Shown: piece after piece, positions 43,789 through 52,815 of the stretch
Position numbering within the stretch: position 1 is the first letter of the stretch
How the letters are laid out: each line of letters begins with the position of its first letter
Source of the DNA: Comamonas thiooxydans
Lineage (GTDB): Bacteria > Pseudomonadota > Gammaproteobacteria > Burkholderiales > Burkholderiaceae_C
NCBI RefSeq assembly: GCF_000964545.1
Contig: NZ_BBVD01000004.1
Location: 62,001-126,000 of the forward strand
Length of the DNA stretch: 64,000 nt
Direction of reading: 5' to 3'
Program-made: the position numbers and the translations under genes
Notes under the pieces: model-generated
Told to the model about the DNA's origin: nothing
The model's input: the letters and a program-made list of their open reading frames with translations, nothing else
Databases searched by the model: none

Positions 43789-44212
43789 AGACTCTCATTA
43801 TCCGCTGCCCTGCACCAAAGCTGTGCAACGGAGGTAATCCTTGTTGGCTAGTAAACGGGACAAAACACAGACTCAACGATGAGTCATGCCTTGGTCGCCA
43901 GACCCTAGGGTAATGCCTGCCGCCGGACGTAAGCCCTGCGACATAGATACCTTGATAATATTTGTTCACATCTATCCGGTGTGTCTACTCGCTCCAAGCC
44001 ATCCCGGCGCACAACGCCGTGAAGGTCAAGGAACAACATAAGGACTTACGCAAACAAGAATGCAACGCGGCCTGCCTCCTGAGGCAATCGTCTTGCCGGA
44101 ACCCGTTTTGCGTAAGTCGTGAACATAAGGGCATTCTCATCGAGTGCGCGCGGATCACGCCATTCAGGCGAGCTGCCCTGACTCCTGTGTGTTTTTCTGA
44201 CTTTCCGCGTTC
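43789..44212. other. Divergent intergenic region, LysR gene and TRAP operon
   Basis: About 425 bases holding the promoters of the LysR gene and of the TRAP operon. It contains the loose dyad at 43943-43975 and the MITE-like element at 44035-44130. No coding sequence is convincing here. Confidence 0.5.
44035..44130. mobile_element. MITE-like element with flanking direct repeats
   Basis: Perfect 12-bp inverted repeats gacttacgcaaa (44043-44054) and tttgcgtaagtc (44107-44118) bound a 52-base centre. The direct repeat aacataagg occurs on each side (44035-44043 and 44122-44130), suggesting a 9-bp target duplication. There is no coding capacity. Four bases between the right inverted repeat and the right direct repeat do not fit perfectly, so it may be an old or imperfect insertion, or a fortuitous structure. 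Confidence 0.45.
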
Positions 44213-44776
44213 ATGTCCTCCACTCCTCCCGAGACCGATGGTGCAGCCGATGCCGGCGCGCGCCCGGACGAGCCTCGTTCCCTGCGCATTGAAGACTGGC
44301 TGACCGTGATCATCATGGCCGCTCTGGCCCTGATCACCTTTGCCAATGTGCTGGTGCGCTACTTCACCAACTCCTCCTTCGCCTGGACCGAGGAAATCTC
44401 GGTCTTTCTGATGATCTTGCTGGCCCTGGTCGCAGGCTCTGCCGCCGTGGCGCGCAATCAGCATATCCGCATCGAGTTTTTCTCGGACAGCGGCTCCGTC
44501 CAGCGCCGCAAGGCACTGGCCCGGTTCGGCTCTCTGATGGTGGCATTGCTGTTTGCCATCATTGCCGTGCTCAGCGTGCGCGTGGTCTGGGACGACTTCC
44601 GTTTCGAGGAGACCTCGCCCGGCATCGGCCTGCCCCAATGGTGGTATTCGATCTGGCTGCCCGTGGTCTCGGCACTGATCACTGCACGCGCCATCGGCCT
44701 GTTCATCCGCCAGGGCAAGCCCGGCGCCTTCCCTGACGAACCCGTGGAAAAAGACCACAGCAAGGAGATCGCATGA
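44213..44776 (+). CDS. TRAP transporter small permease
   Basis: DctQ-type membrane protein of 187 residues with four predicted helices and the motif ALITFANVLVRYFTNSSFAW (about 42-61). A hydrophilic N-terminus of 25 residues precedes helix 1. It overlaps the large permease gene by ATGA. With the next two genes it forms a complete TRAP importer, whose substrate is unknown. Confidence 0.92.
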   Translation: MSSTPPETDGAADAGARPDEPRSLRIEDWLTVIIMAALALITFANVLVRYFTNSSFAWTEEISVFLMILLALVAGSAAVARNQHIRIEFFSDSGSVQRRKALARFGSLMVALLFAIIAVLSVRVVWDDFRFEETSPGIGLPQWWYSIWLPVVSALITARAIGLFIRQGKPGAFPDEPVEKDHSKEIA

Positions 44777-46071
44777 TCGCCACCTTGCTGTTCGTGGCCT
44801 TTCTGGGCCTGATGTTCATTGGCGTGCCCATAGGCGCCGCCCTCGGTCTGGCCGGTGCGGCCGCGATTGCCCTGGCCAATGCCGATACACAGTGGTTCGG
44901 TCTGCTGGCCGTGCCGCAGAATTTTTATGCCGGGCTGGGCAAATATCCGCTGCTGGCCATTCCCATGTTCGTGCTCGTGGGCTCCATCTTCGATCGCTCG
45001 GGCGTTGCCTTGCGGCTGGTGAACTTTGCCGTGGCCATCGTGGGCCGCGGCCCCGGCATGCTGCCGCTGGTGGCGATTGCCGTGGCCATGTTCCTGGGCG
45101 GCATCTCCGGCTCCGGGCCGGCCAATGCAGCGGCCGTGGGCGGCGTGATGATTGCCGCCATGAGCCGCGCCGGTTATCCCAAGAGCTTCTCCGCCAGCGT
45201 GGTCGGAGCAGCCGCAGCAACGGACATTCTGATTCCGCCTTCGGTGGCCTTCATCATCTACTCGGTACTGGTGCCAGGCGCTTCGGTGCCGGCCCTGTTC
45301 GCGGCCGGCATGATTCCCGGCGTGCTGGCGGGTATTGCACTCATCATTCCCGCCGTGTGGATGTCGCGCAAGCACAAGATGGGTGCGCTCGAAGCCTCCA
45401 TGCCCCGCCCGCCGTTCTGGAAAAGCCTGCGCGAGGCCTCCTGGGGCCTGGCCGCTCCGGTGCTGATCCTGGGCGGCATGCGCATGGGCTGGTTCACCCC
45501 CACCGAAGCCGCCGTGGTTGCCGTGTTCTACGGGCTGTTCGTGGGCATGGTGATTCACCGCACCATCGGCGTGCGCGACCTGTTCCCGATTCTGCGCGAA
45601 GCGGGCGAGCTGTCGGCCGTGATCCTGCTGGTGGTGTCGCTGGCCGGCATTTTTGCCTTCTCGCTGTCCACCCTGGGCGTGATCGATCCCGTGGCCAATG
45701 CCATCGTGAGCTCCGGTCTCGGCGAATACGGCGTGCTGGGCCTGCTGATCCTGCTGCTGATCACCGTGGGCATGTTCCTCGACGGCATTTCGATCTTCCT
45801 GATCTTTGTGCCGCTGCTGCTGCCCATCATGAACCACTACCAGTGGGATCCTGTCTGGTTTGGCGTGATCCTCACACTCAAGGTGGCACTGGGCCAGTTC
45901 ACACCGCCGCTGGCCGTGAACCTGATGGTCAGTTGCCGCATTGCGGGCGTGCGCATGGAGTCCACCGTGCGCTGGGTAGGCTGGATGCTGCTGTCCATGT
46001 TCGCCGTGATGATTCTGGTCATTGCCTTCCCGCAGCTGGCGCTCTGGCTGCCCGCAAGACTTGGCTATTGA
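44773..46071 (+). CDS. TRAP transporter large permease (DctM type)
   Basis: Large permease of 432 residues, the standard length, with twelve or more hydrophobic segments. Typical motifs are ISGSGPANAAAVGGVMIAAM, ATDILIPPSVAFIIYSV and GWFTPTEAAAVVAVFYGLF. The closest type is the C4-dicarboxylate/keto-acid group. A family B repeat begins immediately after its stop. It serves as an internal comparison for the enlarged DctM at 26846. Confidence 0.93.
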   Translation: MIATLLFVAFLGLMFIGVPIGAALGLAGAAAIALANADTQWFGLLAVPQNFYAGLGKYPLLAIPMFVLVGSIFDRSGVALRLVNFAVAIVGRGPGMLPLVAIAVAMFLGGISGSGPANAAAVGGVMIAAMSRAGYPKSFSASVVGAAAATDILIPPSVAFIIYSVLVPGASVPALFAAGMIPGVLAGIALIIPAVWMSRKHKMGALEASMPRPPFWKSLREASWGLAAPVLILGGMRMGWFTPTEAAVVAVFYGLFVGMVIHRTIGVRDLFPILREAGELSAVILLVVSLAGIFAFSLSTLGVIDPVANAIVSSGLGEYGVLGLLILLLITVGMFLDGISIFLIFVPLLLPIMNHYQWDPVWFGVILTLKVALGQFTPPLAVNLMVSCRIAGVRMESTVRWVGWMLLSMFAVMILVIAFPQLALWLPARLGY

Positions 46072-46072
46072 C

Positions 46073-46170
46073 CCCCTGAGCGGCTATGACTAGGCGGCCC
46101 CACCACTTCCCCCCCTCTCTCGCTTCGCGGGAGGGGGCGGCGCGGCCAGCTTCGGCCCTTGCGCGGTGTC
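46073..46170 (+). repeat. GC-rich intergenic repeat (family B copy 2)
   Basis: Begins CCCCCTGAGCGGCTATGACT, then a C-run, ctctctcgcttcg and a G-run forming a hairpin, then GGCGCGGCCAGCTTCGGCCC. It shares the order and core words of the copies at 39897 and 47294. It lies between the dctM stop and the binding-protein gene within one TRAP operon. Confidence 0.7.
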
Positions 46171-46254
46171 CGCTGAGATGAGCCGTATTGATTCCATGTG
46201 CAATGCATCCAACAAGCAAAGCATTTTTTCGTTTCTAAAAGGGAGACAAACCAA

Positions 46255-47292
46255 ATGAAACTTCGTACCTTCCTCGCATCCGCCGTGGCCACTGCCGCCG
46301 CTCTGGCCTTTGCATCGCCCATGGCCATGGCACAGACCAAGTACAAGAGCGAATACCGCATGTCCCTGGTGCTGGGCACGGCCTTTCCCTGGGGCAAGGG
46401 CGGCGAGCTGTGGGCCGACAAGGTGCGCGAGCGCACTCAGGGCCGCATCAACATCAAGCTCTACCCCGGCACCTCGCTGGTGCAGGGCGACCAGACGCGC
46501 GAGTTCTCCGCGCTGCGCCAGGGCGTGATCGACATGGCCGTGGGCTCGACCATCAACTGGTCGCCACAGGTCAAGTCGCTGAACCTGTTCTCCATGCCCT
46601 TCCTCTTCCCCAACTTCAAGGCCGTGGATGCCGTGACCCAGGGCGAAGTGGGCCAGGAAATCTTCAAGACCCTGGAAAAAGGCGGCGTCGTGCCTCTGGC
46701 CTGGGGTGAGAACGGCTACCGCGAAATCTCCAACTCCAAGCACGCCATCAAGACGCCTGCCGACCTCAAGGGCATGAAGATCCGCGTCGTGGGCTCGCCC
46801 CTGTTCCTGGACACCTTCACGGCCCTGGGCGCCAATCCCACGCAGATGAGCTGGGCCGATGCCCAGCCCGCCATGGCCAGCGGCGCCGTGGACGGCCAGG
46901 AGAACCCCATCGGCGTGTACATGGCAGCCAAGCTGCAGTCCGTGGGCCAGAAGCATCTGACCATGTGGGGCTACATGAACGATCCGCTGATCTTTGTGGT
47001 GAACAAGGACATCTGGAACAGCTGGACACCGGCTGACCAGGCCATCGTCAAGCAAGCCGCGCTGGATGCCGCCAAGGAAGAAATCGCCATCGCTCGCAAG
47101 GGCCTGGTCGAAGCCGACAAGCCCCTGCTCAAGGACCTGGCCGGCCTGGGCGTGACCGTGACCACGCCTAACGCTGCCGAGCGCGAAGCCTTTGTGAAGG
47201 CCACGCGCCCCGTGTTCGACAAGTGGAAGAGCCAGATCGGCGCACCGCTGGTCGACAAGGCCGAAAAGGCCATTGCCGCTAGTCAGAAATAA
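46255..47292 (+). CDS. TRAP transporter substrate-binding protein (DctP type)
   Basis: Periplasmic receptor of 345 residues with a Sec signal peptide (MKLRTFLASAVATAAALAFA, ending MAMA|Q). DctP-family motifs include INIKLYPGTSLVQGDQTREF, DLKGMKIRVVGSPLFLD and the anion-binding arginine in that segment. The start at 46255 is preceded by GGGAGA. Here the receptor follows the permeases, the reverse of the first TRAP operon. Carboxylate substrates are typical. Confidence 0.92.
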   Translation: MKLRTFLASAVATAAALAFASPMAMAQTKYKSEYRMSLVLGTAFPWGKGGELWADKVRERTQGRINIKLYPGTSLVQGDQTREFSALRQGVIDMAVGSTINWSPQVKSLNLFSMPFLFPNFKAVDAVTQGEVGQEIFKTLEKGGVVPLAWGENGYREISNSKHAIKTPADLKGMKIRVVGSPLFLDTFTALGANPTQMSWADAQPAMASGAVDGQENPIGVYMAAKLQSVGQKHLTMWGYMNDPLIFVVNKDIWNSWTPADQAIVKQAALDAAKEEIAIARKGLVEADKPLLKDLAGLGVTVTTPNAAEREAFVKATRPVFDKWKSQIGAPLVDKAEKAIAASQK

Positions 47293-47293
47293 A

Positions 47294-47397
47294 CTCCCCC
47301 TGAGCCGCTACGCCTAGGCAGCCCCGCGGCTTCCCCCTCTCTCTTCGGGAGGGGGACGACACCCTCGCTGCGGGGCGGCCCTTGCTTGGTGTCACTG
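47294..47397 (+). repeat. GC-rich intergenic repeat (family B copy 3)
   Basis: Begins CCCCCTGAGCCGCTACGCCT, continues with a C-run/ctctcttc/G-run hairpin, GACGACACC and GGGGCGGCCCTTG. It is the best match to copies 1 and 2 and starts two bases after the binding-protein stop. Confidence 0.7.
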
Positions 47398-47434
47398 GTT
47401 TGGTCCGCGCCAGCTGCACGGCGCCGCAGATAGT

Positions 47435-47471
47435 AAAAATCCCCGCACGGCTTGCCGTGGCGGGGATTTTT
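47435..47471. terminator. Bidirectional terminator
   Basis: Symmetric arms aaaaatccccgc (47435-47446) and gcggggattttt (47460-47471) around an inner inverted repeat acgg/ccgt. It lies between the convergent TRAP operon and the aromatic-catabolism operon. Confidence 0.88.
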
Positions 47472-47487
47472 ATTGCTATGAATATCA

Positions 47488-47565
47488 AAGCTACAAGCGC
47501 TTGATATAAGGAATTTTCAATGCCAGATCGTATTGAAATACAACAACATCAAGCGCAAGAAGCTT
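47488..47565. repeat. Intergenic inverted repeat (family A copy 3)
   Basis: Left arm aagctacaagcgcttgatat (47488-47507) and right arm acatcaagcgcaagaagctt (47546-47565) form an imperfect 78-base dyad. It shares the AGCT/GCGC/TTGAT words and layout of the copies at 10321 and 35648. Confidence 0.6.
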
Positions 47566-47580
47566 TCAATTCAATAGCAC

Positions 47581-48522
47581 TCAGATGGGCGAGACCAAGG
47601 GCTTGCCATCCAGATGGCAGCGCATATTGGCGATGAAGCGATCCACCGAGTTCTGCACCGCCTCGGGCGACCAGCCGCCCACATGGGGCGTCAGCACCAC
47701 GGCGTCCAGATCGATGAGTTCCTGCGGCGGCAACGGCTCGCTTTCGTAGACATCCAGCCCGGCACCGGCCAGGCGACCTGCACGCACGGCGTCGGCCAGC
47801 GCCTGGGTATCGACCACCGAGCCGCGCGCGATATTCACCAGCACGCCTTTTTCGCCCAGTGCATCGAGCACCTCGGCATTGATCAGATGGCGCGTGCCCG
47901 CGCCGCCCGGCGTGGCCACCAGCAGCACATCGGCCCAGGCAGCCAGCGCCAGCAGATCGTCGAAGTACTGGTGCTCGACTCCCTCGCGGGGCTTGCGGTT
48001 GTGATAGCCAACGGACATATCGAACGCGGCCGCGCGCCTGGCGATCTTGGCGCCGATCTGGCCCAGCCCCACGATGCCCAGGCGCTTGCCCGAGACATTG
48101 GCCGGCAGCGGCAGGGCCGAGCGCCAGATGCCGGCACGCGTGGCCTTGTCCAGCTTGACGATGCCGCGCACTGCGGCGATCAGCAGACCCATGGCGTGGT
48201 CGGCCACGCAGTCGTCATTGGTCCCCACGCCGTTGCCGACGGCAATCCCGTGCGCCTTGGCATAGGCCACGTCGATGTTCTCGTAACCCGCGCCCATGGC
48301 GCAGACCAGAGAAAGCCCGGGCATGCGCTGCATCTGCGCTGCCGACAGGCCCGTCGCGCCAATCGTGCACACGCATTGCACGCGAGCACCGTGGGCGGCG
48401 ATTGCGGCCTCGGCCTGATCGGCCTCGGGCGCATAGATCACATCAAAGTCGGCAAAGGTCTGCTCCATCTGCTGCAGATGGGCGGGGACCTGGAGATTCA
48501 GAACTAGCAGGGCAGGCTTCAT
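47581..48522 (-). CDS. D-2-hydroxyacid dehydrogenase, NAD(P)-dependent
   Basis: D-isomer-specific dehydrogenase of 313 residues, probably a glyoxylate/hydroxypyruvate or related keto-acid reductase. The NAD site is GIVGLGQIGAKIA. Catalytic Arg is in NIARGSVVDT, Glu in DVYESEPLP and His in LTPHVGGWS. It follows ivaB by 93 bases on the same strand and may be cotranscribed, but a metabolic link to methoxybenzoates is not evident. Confidence 0.9.
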   Translation of the reverse strand: MKPALLVLNLQVPAHLQQMEQTFADFDVIYAPEADQAEAAIAAHGARVQCVCTIGATGLSAAQMQRMPGLSLVCAMGAGYENIDVAYAKAHGIAVGNGVGTNDDCVADHAMGLLIAAVRGIVKLDKATRAGIWRSALPLPANVSGKRLGIVGLGQIGAKIARRAAAFDMSVGYHNRKPREGVEHQYFDDLLALAAWADVLLVATPGGAGTRHLINAEVLDALGEKGVLVNIARGSVVDTQALADAVRAGRLAGAGLDVYESEPLPPQELIDLDAVVLTPHVGGWSPEAVQNSVDRFIANMRCHLDGKPLVSPI

Positions 48523-48615
48523 GGCGGGAACGCGGCGCTTTCATGGAAAACGCCTATTTTGAGCAGGCTGCGCCAGCCCTGCCCGCGCATGGTCAAAGCC
48601 TGCCCGATCCGCTTC

Positions 48616-49584
48616 TCACAGATCCAGCACCAGACGGCCGGACCTGGCACGCGAGCAGCAAGGCAGGAACTGGTCATTGGCCGCCTGCTCGTCTTCGGTC
48701 AGATACATATCGCGGTGATCGGGCTGACCCGAGATGACGCGTGTCAGGCAGGTGCCGCAGACGCCCTGCTCGCACGAGGTCTGGACGCAGACGCCGATGG
48801 ACTCCAGCGCCTGCACCACGGTCTGCGCCGGCGTGACGCGCACCACCTGCCCGCTGCTGGCGACTTCCACCTCGAAGCTTTCGTCGTCGGCGCGGTGCTC
48901 CACTTCGGCGGCAAAGAACTCGTAGTGCAGCTGCTCGGCAGGCCAGCCCGACTCTCGCGCCGTGTCGAGCACGGCGTCCATGAAGCCCTTGGGCCCACAC
49001 ACATACAGATGCTGCCCCTGCTCTCTTTGCTGCAGCAATTCGCTCAATCCCAGCGAAGACTTTCCATTCACGTCATCCACATGGATCTGCGCCTTGTCAG
49101 CCCATTGCGCAGTCTCGATGGTCTGGGCAAACGCCATGCGCTCGCGCGAGCGGCCGCAGTAGTGCAGTGCGAAATCCGCACCGTCGCTCGCCAGCTTGCG
49201 CGCCATCGCCAGAATCGGCGTGATGCCTATGCCGCCTGCCAGCAGCAAATGCTTGCGGGCCGGCGCATGCAGCTCGAAATGGTTGCGCGGCAGGCTGATG
49301 GTGATCTGCTGGCCGGCCTGCAGCTGTTCGTGCACGGCCGCCGAGCCACCGCGCGAAGCGGGCTCGCGCAGCACGGCAATCACATAGCGATCCAGCTCGG
49401 CGGGATCGTTGCTCAGCGAATACTGGCGCACCAGCCCGCCAGGCAGGTGCACATCGATGTGCGAGCCGGCGCTGAACGGCGCCAGGCTGGCGCCTTCCAG
49501 AGCTCGCAATTCCAGGCTGCAGATACCGGCAGCCTGCTCCTGCTTGTGCGCAATGCGCACCTCGAACGTGGTTTCAGTCTTCAT
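48616..49584 (-). CDS. ivaB: Reductase component of isovanillate/vanillate O-demethylase
   Basis: Class IA reductase of 322 residues that passes electrons from NAD(P)H to Rieske oxygenases: FMN-binding RQYSLSN (about 53-59), NAD site GGIGITPILAMA, and a C-terminal plant-type [2Fe-2S] domain with CEQGVCGTC and CCSRA. It lies 30 bases after the IvaA-type oxygenase gene. It is the only such reductase in the locus, so it probably serves both IvaA and VanA, as reported for C. testosteroni BR6020. The family name VanB would also be acceptable. Confidence 0.88.
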   Translation of the reverse strand: MKTETTFEVRIAHKQEQAAGICSLELRALEGASLAPFSAGSHIDVHLPGGLVRQYSLSNDPAELDRYVIAVLREPASRGGSAAVHEQLQAGQQITISLPRNHFELHAPARKHLLLAGGIGITPILAMARKLASDGADFALHYCGRSRERMAFAQTIETAQWADKAQIHVDDVNGKSSLGLSELLQQREQGQHLYVCGPKGFMDAVLDTARESGWPAEQLHYEFFAAEVEHRADDESFEVEVASSGQVVRVTPAQTVVQALESIGVCVQTSCEQGVCGTCLTRVISGQPDHRDMYLTEDEQAANDQFLPCCSRARSGRLVLDL

Positions 49585-49614
49585 CTCGGGTACTTCTCTT
49601 TTGCTTGTGCGCCG

Positions 49615-50694
49615 CTAGGCCACCGCCTGCGAGGCTTGCGCGCCGGCCTGGCGCAACCGCTCAATCACGCGCCGCGCACGGTTGGGCCCCACATCCACGT
49701 GGATATCCACCACGGCGCGTGAACCAAACCGCTGCTGGTTGCGGAACTGGGCTTCGATGACCACCTTGTCTTCTTCGAAAGTGGCCGCCGTCTGATCGAT
49801 CACCAGCTGTGTCGTGTCCTGCATCTGCGGATGCGGATTGGTCGCAATCGTCCAGAAGTAATGCGCGCTGGTCTCCGTCTCCGGCGTCACGCCGTGAAAG
49901 CCGCGCATATGGAATCCTTCGCGCTCCGGGTTGTCCAGCCTGTCCTGGCCCGCATCCATGGCACCGGTCCAGATACGCACATGCGAGGGGTGGAATTCCA
50001 CCTCCTGCCAGCGGTCGATGCGGCCCTGAAAAGGCCAGGCCTGTGCATAAGTAGGTGGAGGGTCCGAATCCGGCATCCAGCGCACCACCTTCACGCTGTC
50101 CCCGTCCTGGCTGACCTTGAGATCCGCGTTCATATGCACGCGGGCGTTGCCGCCTATGGTCTTGAGGTGCACATAGCCCAGATGGCTCAGGTCCAGCAGG
50201 TTGTCGTGAATCAGCTGATACGGAGCGTCGTAGTGGTACACGCCGCCGCCAAAACGATATTGCGGGTCGCTGTGCACGGCATAGGCCGGCGGCTCCGTTC
50301 CCGGCACGGAATCCGGCGTCGCGCCCATCCAGATCCAGAGAATCTGGTCGCGCTCGCGCAGCTCGAAGGACTTCACGCAGGCCTTGGCGGGAATCCGTTC
50401 CTGGCCCGGTATTTCGAGGCACTGCCCCTCATGGCTGAAGAGCAGTCCATGGTAGCCGCAGCGCAGACCCGCAGCTTCCACCGTGCCGCAGGACAGCGGC
50501 AGCTCGCGGTGGCAGCAGCGATCCTCCAGCGCCGCGACCCGGCCATCTTCCGTGCGGAACAGGACCACCGGCTGGCCCAGCAAGGTACGCGCCACCGGCT
50601 GGTCCTTCAGCTCCCAGGCAAAGCCCGCTACATACCATTGATCCAGCGGAAAGGCCGGCAGGGCCGCGCTCATGGGTTGAGAAATCTGGTTCAT
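49615..50694 (-). CDS. ivaA: Rieske oxygenase, probable isovanillate O-demethylase oxygenase
   Basis: Phthalate-family Rieske oxygenase alpha subunit of 359 residues. The Rieske ligands are in DRCCHRELP and LRCGYHG (about 58-82). The mononuclear iron site is DNLLDLSHLGYVH. It differs clearly from the vanillate enzyme VanA encoded 2.1 kb away. Position next to ivaB and a transporter matches the ivaAB arrangement known from C. testosteroni, where IvaA removes the 4-methoxy group of isovanillate and veratrate. The start at 50694 is used, with an AGGGAGAC site upstream; the longer frame overlaps the transporter gene. Substrate assignment rests on context. Confidence 0.8.
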   Translation of the reverse strand: MNQISQPMSAALPAFPLDQWYVAGFAWELKDQPVARTLLGQPVVLFRTEDGRVAALEDRCCHRELPLSCGTVEAAGLRCGYHGLLFSHEGQCLEIPGQERIPAKACVKSFELRERDQILWIWMGATPDSVPGTEPPAYAVHSDPQYRFGGGVYHYDAPYQLIHDNLLDLSHLGYVHLKTIGGNARVHMNADLKVSQDGDSVKVVRWMPDSDPPPTYAQAWPFQGRIDRWQEVEFHPSHVRIWTGAMDAGQDRLDNPEREGFHMRGFHGVTPETETSAHYFWTIATNPHPQMQDTTQLVIDQTAATFEEDKVVIEAQFRNQQRFGSRAVVDIHVDVGPNRARRVIERLRQAGAQASQAVA

Positions 50695-50708
50695 CGAAGT
50701 CTCCCTGG

Positions 50709-52067
50709 TCAATGAGCGGCAGCCACTGTCTCGGATGCAGCGCGCCTGTCCGCAGCCTGCGGGCCTGCAATACGATGCATGGACACGATGACGGCAGCCA
50801 GGACAAACGCCAGGCCATAACCCAGGTACAGCTGATCGGGCGACCAGGCCGCATCCAGCAGGCCACCGGCCACCAGCGGCGACACAATCGCCCCGATGCG
50901 ACCGATGCCTATGCCCCAGCCCACACCGGTGGCGCGCACATCGCTGCCGTAGACCACCGGCGCAATCGCATAGAGGCCAGCCACGCAGGCATTCACAAAC
51001 ACGCCGATCAGGAAGGCCAGCGTGTATGACATCCACAGCGCACCGGAGCTACCCACCAGAAAGCACAGCAGCACTGCCGTCACCAGCATGAAGACCGCCA
51101 GCGCACGGTGAATCGCGAAACGCGCCGCCAGCAGGCCCAGCAAGGTCGCGCCCAGAATGCCGCCCAGGCTCAGCAGCACGCCCGTGGTCACGCCCTGCTC
51201 GGGCGTCAGCCCCGAGGCCGCCAGCAGTTTGGGAGTCCAGCTCATCACGAAATAGAAACCGAACATCACCGAGAAGAAGGACAGCCAGACCAGCAAGGTG
51301 GGGCGCAGCAGCTTGGGAGACAGCAGCTGCAAAGGGCCCATGCGCTTGCCTTCACCGCTGCCTGCCGCCACGGCCTGAGGCAGGGAGCCCAGTGCCGGCA
51401 GGCCCATCTTGCGGATCAGTCCATTGAGACGCTGCAGCGCATTGGCGGGTCGCTTGACCAGCAGAAAGTCCAGGGACTCGGGCAAGGCAAACCAGGCCAG
51501 AACCAGCACCGCCAGCGTGGAGCAACCGCCGAACATGAAGACGGAACGCCAGCCATGGTGGGCCAGCAGCCAGACCGCGATACTGCCACCAATGGTCGCG
51601 CCCAGCGCATAACCAGTCGATTGCAGCGTGACCGCCAGACTGCGCCAGCGCAGCGAGGCATATTCGCTGGCAATCACGTTGCTGCAGGCCAGAATGCCGC
51701 CCACGCCCAGACCCGTGATCACGCGCAGCACGGCAAGCTGCGTCGGCGTCTGGCTCCAGGCCGAAGCCAGCATGCCCAGCCCGGAAACGGCCAGGCACAG
51801 CAGGATCAGGGGACGGCGCCCCAGCTTGTCGGCCATCGGCGCCAGCAGCAGCGAACCGGCGGCCATGCCGAAAAGCCCGGCACTGAGCAAAAAGCCCAGT
51901 TCCGATCCGCTGAGCTTCCAGTGCGCCGATACCGCGGAAGCCGTGAAGGCCATCACCAGCACGTCAAAGCCATCGATCATGTTCAGGGCCATGCATACCG
52001 CGATGACCGACCATTGGAAGGTCGTCATGGGCCGCTGGTCCAGATGCGCGCGCAAATCCTGTTCCAT
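50709..52067 (-). CDS. MFS aromatic acid:H+ symporter (AAHS family)
   Basis: Twelve-helix permease of 452 residues of the PcaK/VanK group. The diagnostic MIDGFDVLVMAFTA is in helix 1, followed by the loop motif ADKLGRRP. The start at 52067 has AAGGAGA upstream. It is the first gene of the unit with ivaA (14 bases downstream) and ivaB, so it probably takes up vanillate, isovanillate or a related methoxybenzoate. Two palindromes lie directly upstream. Confidence 0.9.
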   Translation of the reverse strand: MEQDLRAHLDQRPMTTFQWSVIAVCMALNMIDGFDVLVMAFTASAVSAHWKLSGSELGFLLSAGLFGMAAGSLLLAPMADKLGRRPLILLCLAVSGLGMLASAWSQTPTQLAVLRVITGLGVGGILACSNVIASEYASLRWRSLAVTLQSTGYALGATIGGSIAVWLLAHHGWRSVFMFGGCSTLAVLVLAWFALPESLDFLLVKRPANALQRLNGLIRKMGLPALGSLPQAVAAGSGEGKRMGPLQLLSPKLLRPTLLVWLSFFSVMFGFYFVMSWTPKLLAASGLTPEQGVTTGVLLSLGGILGATLLGLLAARFAIHRALAVFMLVTAVLLCFLVGSSGALWMSYTLAFLIGVFVNACVAGLYAIAPVVYGSDVRATGVGWGIGIGRIGAIVSPLVAGGLLDAAWSPDQLYLGYGLAFVLAAVIVSMHRIAGPQAADRRAASETVAAAH

Positions 52068-52093
52068 CGTTGTCTCCTTGTTTTTTATCATTC

Positions 52094-52129
52094 ATTCAGC
52101 ATACTGAATCACATTCAGTTTACTGAATG
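52094..52129. promoter_or_regulatory. Tandem MarR-type operator
   Basis: Two palindromes of form ATTCAG-N4-CTGAAT at 52094-52109 (attcagcatactgaat) and 52113-52128 (attcagtttactgaat), 19 bases centre to centre, so nearly on the same DNA face. They lie 26 bases upstream of the transporter start and downstream of the marR gene. Probable site of repression of the MFS-ivaA-ivaB operon by the adjacent MarR protein, released by an aromatic acid. Confidence 0.8.
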
Positions 52130-52228
52130 AAATCTTGATCCAGCACAAGTGAATTCCCTAGTCGTGCCGGTTCACAGCCGGCGCTGGCCGGCGTGATCGT
52201 GATGAAGCCGCCGCGTCAGGGCGAGCTG

Positions 52229-52708
52229 CTAGCCGTTGATCGCCGCTTGCTCGCCGGTTTCAGTGCTGTCGTGCAACTGCACGAACTTGCGCAGCAGACG
52301 CTTGAACTCCGTCTGCTCCTCGGGCTCCAGCGCCGAGAGCATGCGCTGCTGCAGCTCGTAGACATTGGGCACAAACGCGGCCAGCATGGCTTCGCCCTCG
52401 GTGGTCAGACTCAAACGGCGTTGACGCCTTGGCAGCAGCTCCCGATGAATCCAGCCCTTGCTTTCCAGACGCGCAGCGATATCGGCCGTAGTCGAGTTGT
52501 CCAGCGCGACAAGACGCGCCAGCGTCACCTGGTCGATGCCGGGAGACTCCTGCAGCATGCGCAGGATGGCGTACTGAACCGGCGTCACATCGGGGCCCAG
52601 CACTTCTCGAAACAGCAGCGCAGCAATCTGCTGGGCTCGTCGAATCAGGTGACCTGGCTGGTCGTAGAGATCCAGGGAAAGCGGGTTGGGTGTGGTGGGC
52701 GATTCCAT
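52229..52708 (-). CDS. MarR-family transcriptional regulator
   Basis: Winged-helix repressor of 159 residues: recognition region VTLARLVALDNSTTADIAAR and wing LLPRRQRRLSLTTEGEAML. MarR proteins often respond to aromatic acids. It lies directly upstream of the transporter-ivaA-ivaB operon on the same strand. The 160-base gap holds the tandem operator. The start at 52708 (MESPTTPN) is used, and an ATG 15 bases earlier is possible. Confidence 0.92.
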   Translation of the reverse strand: MESPTTPNPLSLDLYDQPGHLIRRAQQIAALLFREVLGPDVTPVQYAILRMLQESPGIDQVTLARLVALDNSTTADIAARLESKGWIHRELLPRRQRRLSLTTEGEAMLAAFVPNVYELQQRMLSALEPEEQTEFKRLLRKFVQLHDSTETGEQAAING

Positions 52709-52815
52709 GCAGCAGCGTAGCAAGGGCAGCGTTGCCTATGGGCATCGCTGACTCCGATTCGAGGAGCTGCAAGATTACTCCATCTACAGACATGATCTGC
52801 CCCGCCTGCGGCCGT

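Noticed and set aside
43943..43975. atagat-N21-atctat dyad as a LysR operator
   Set aside because: The arms are only six bases and the spacing is long for an LTTR box, so it is mentioned only as a weak possibility and not listed as a separate feature.
52142..52200. gccggc-rich inverted repeats after marR as a terminator
   Set aside because: They lack a T-run and could be incidental to high GC content.
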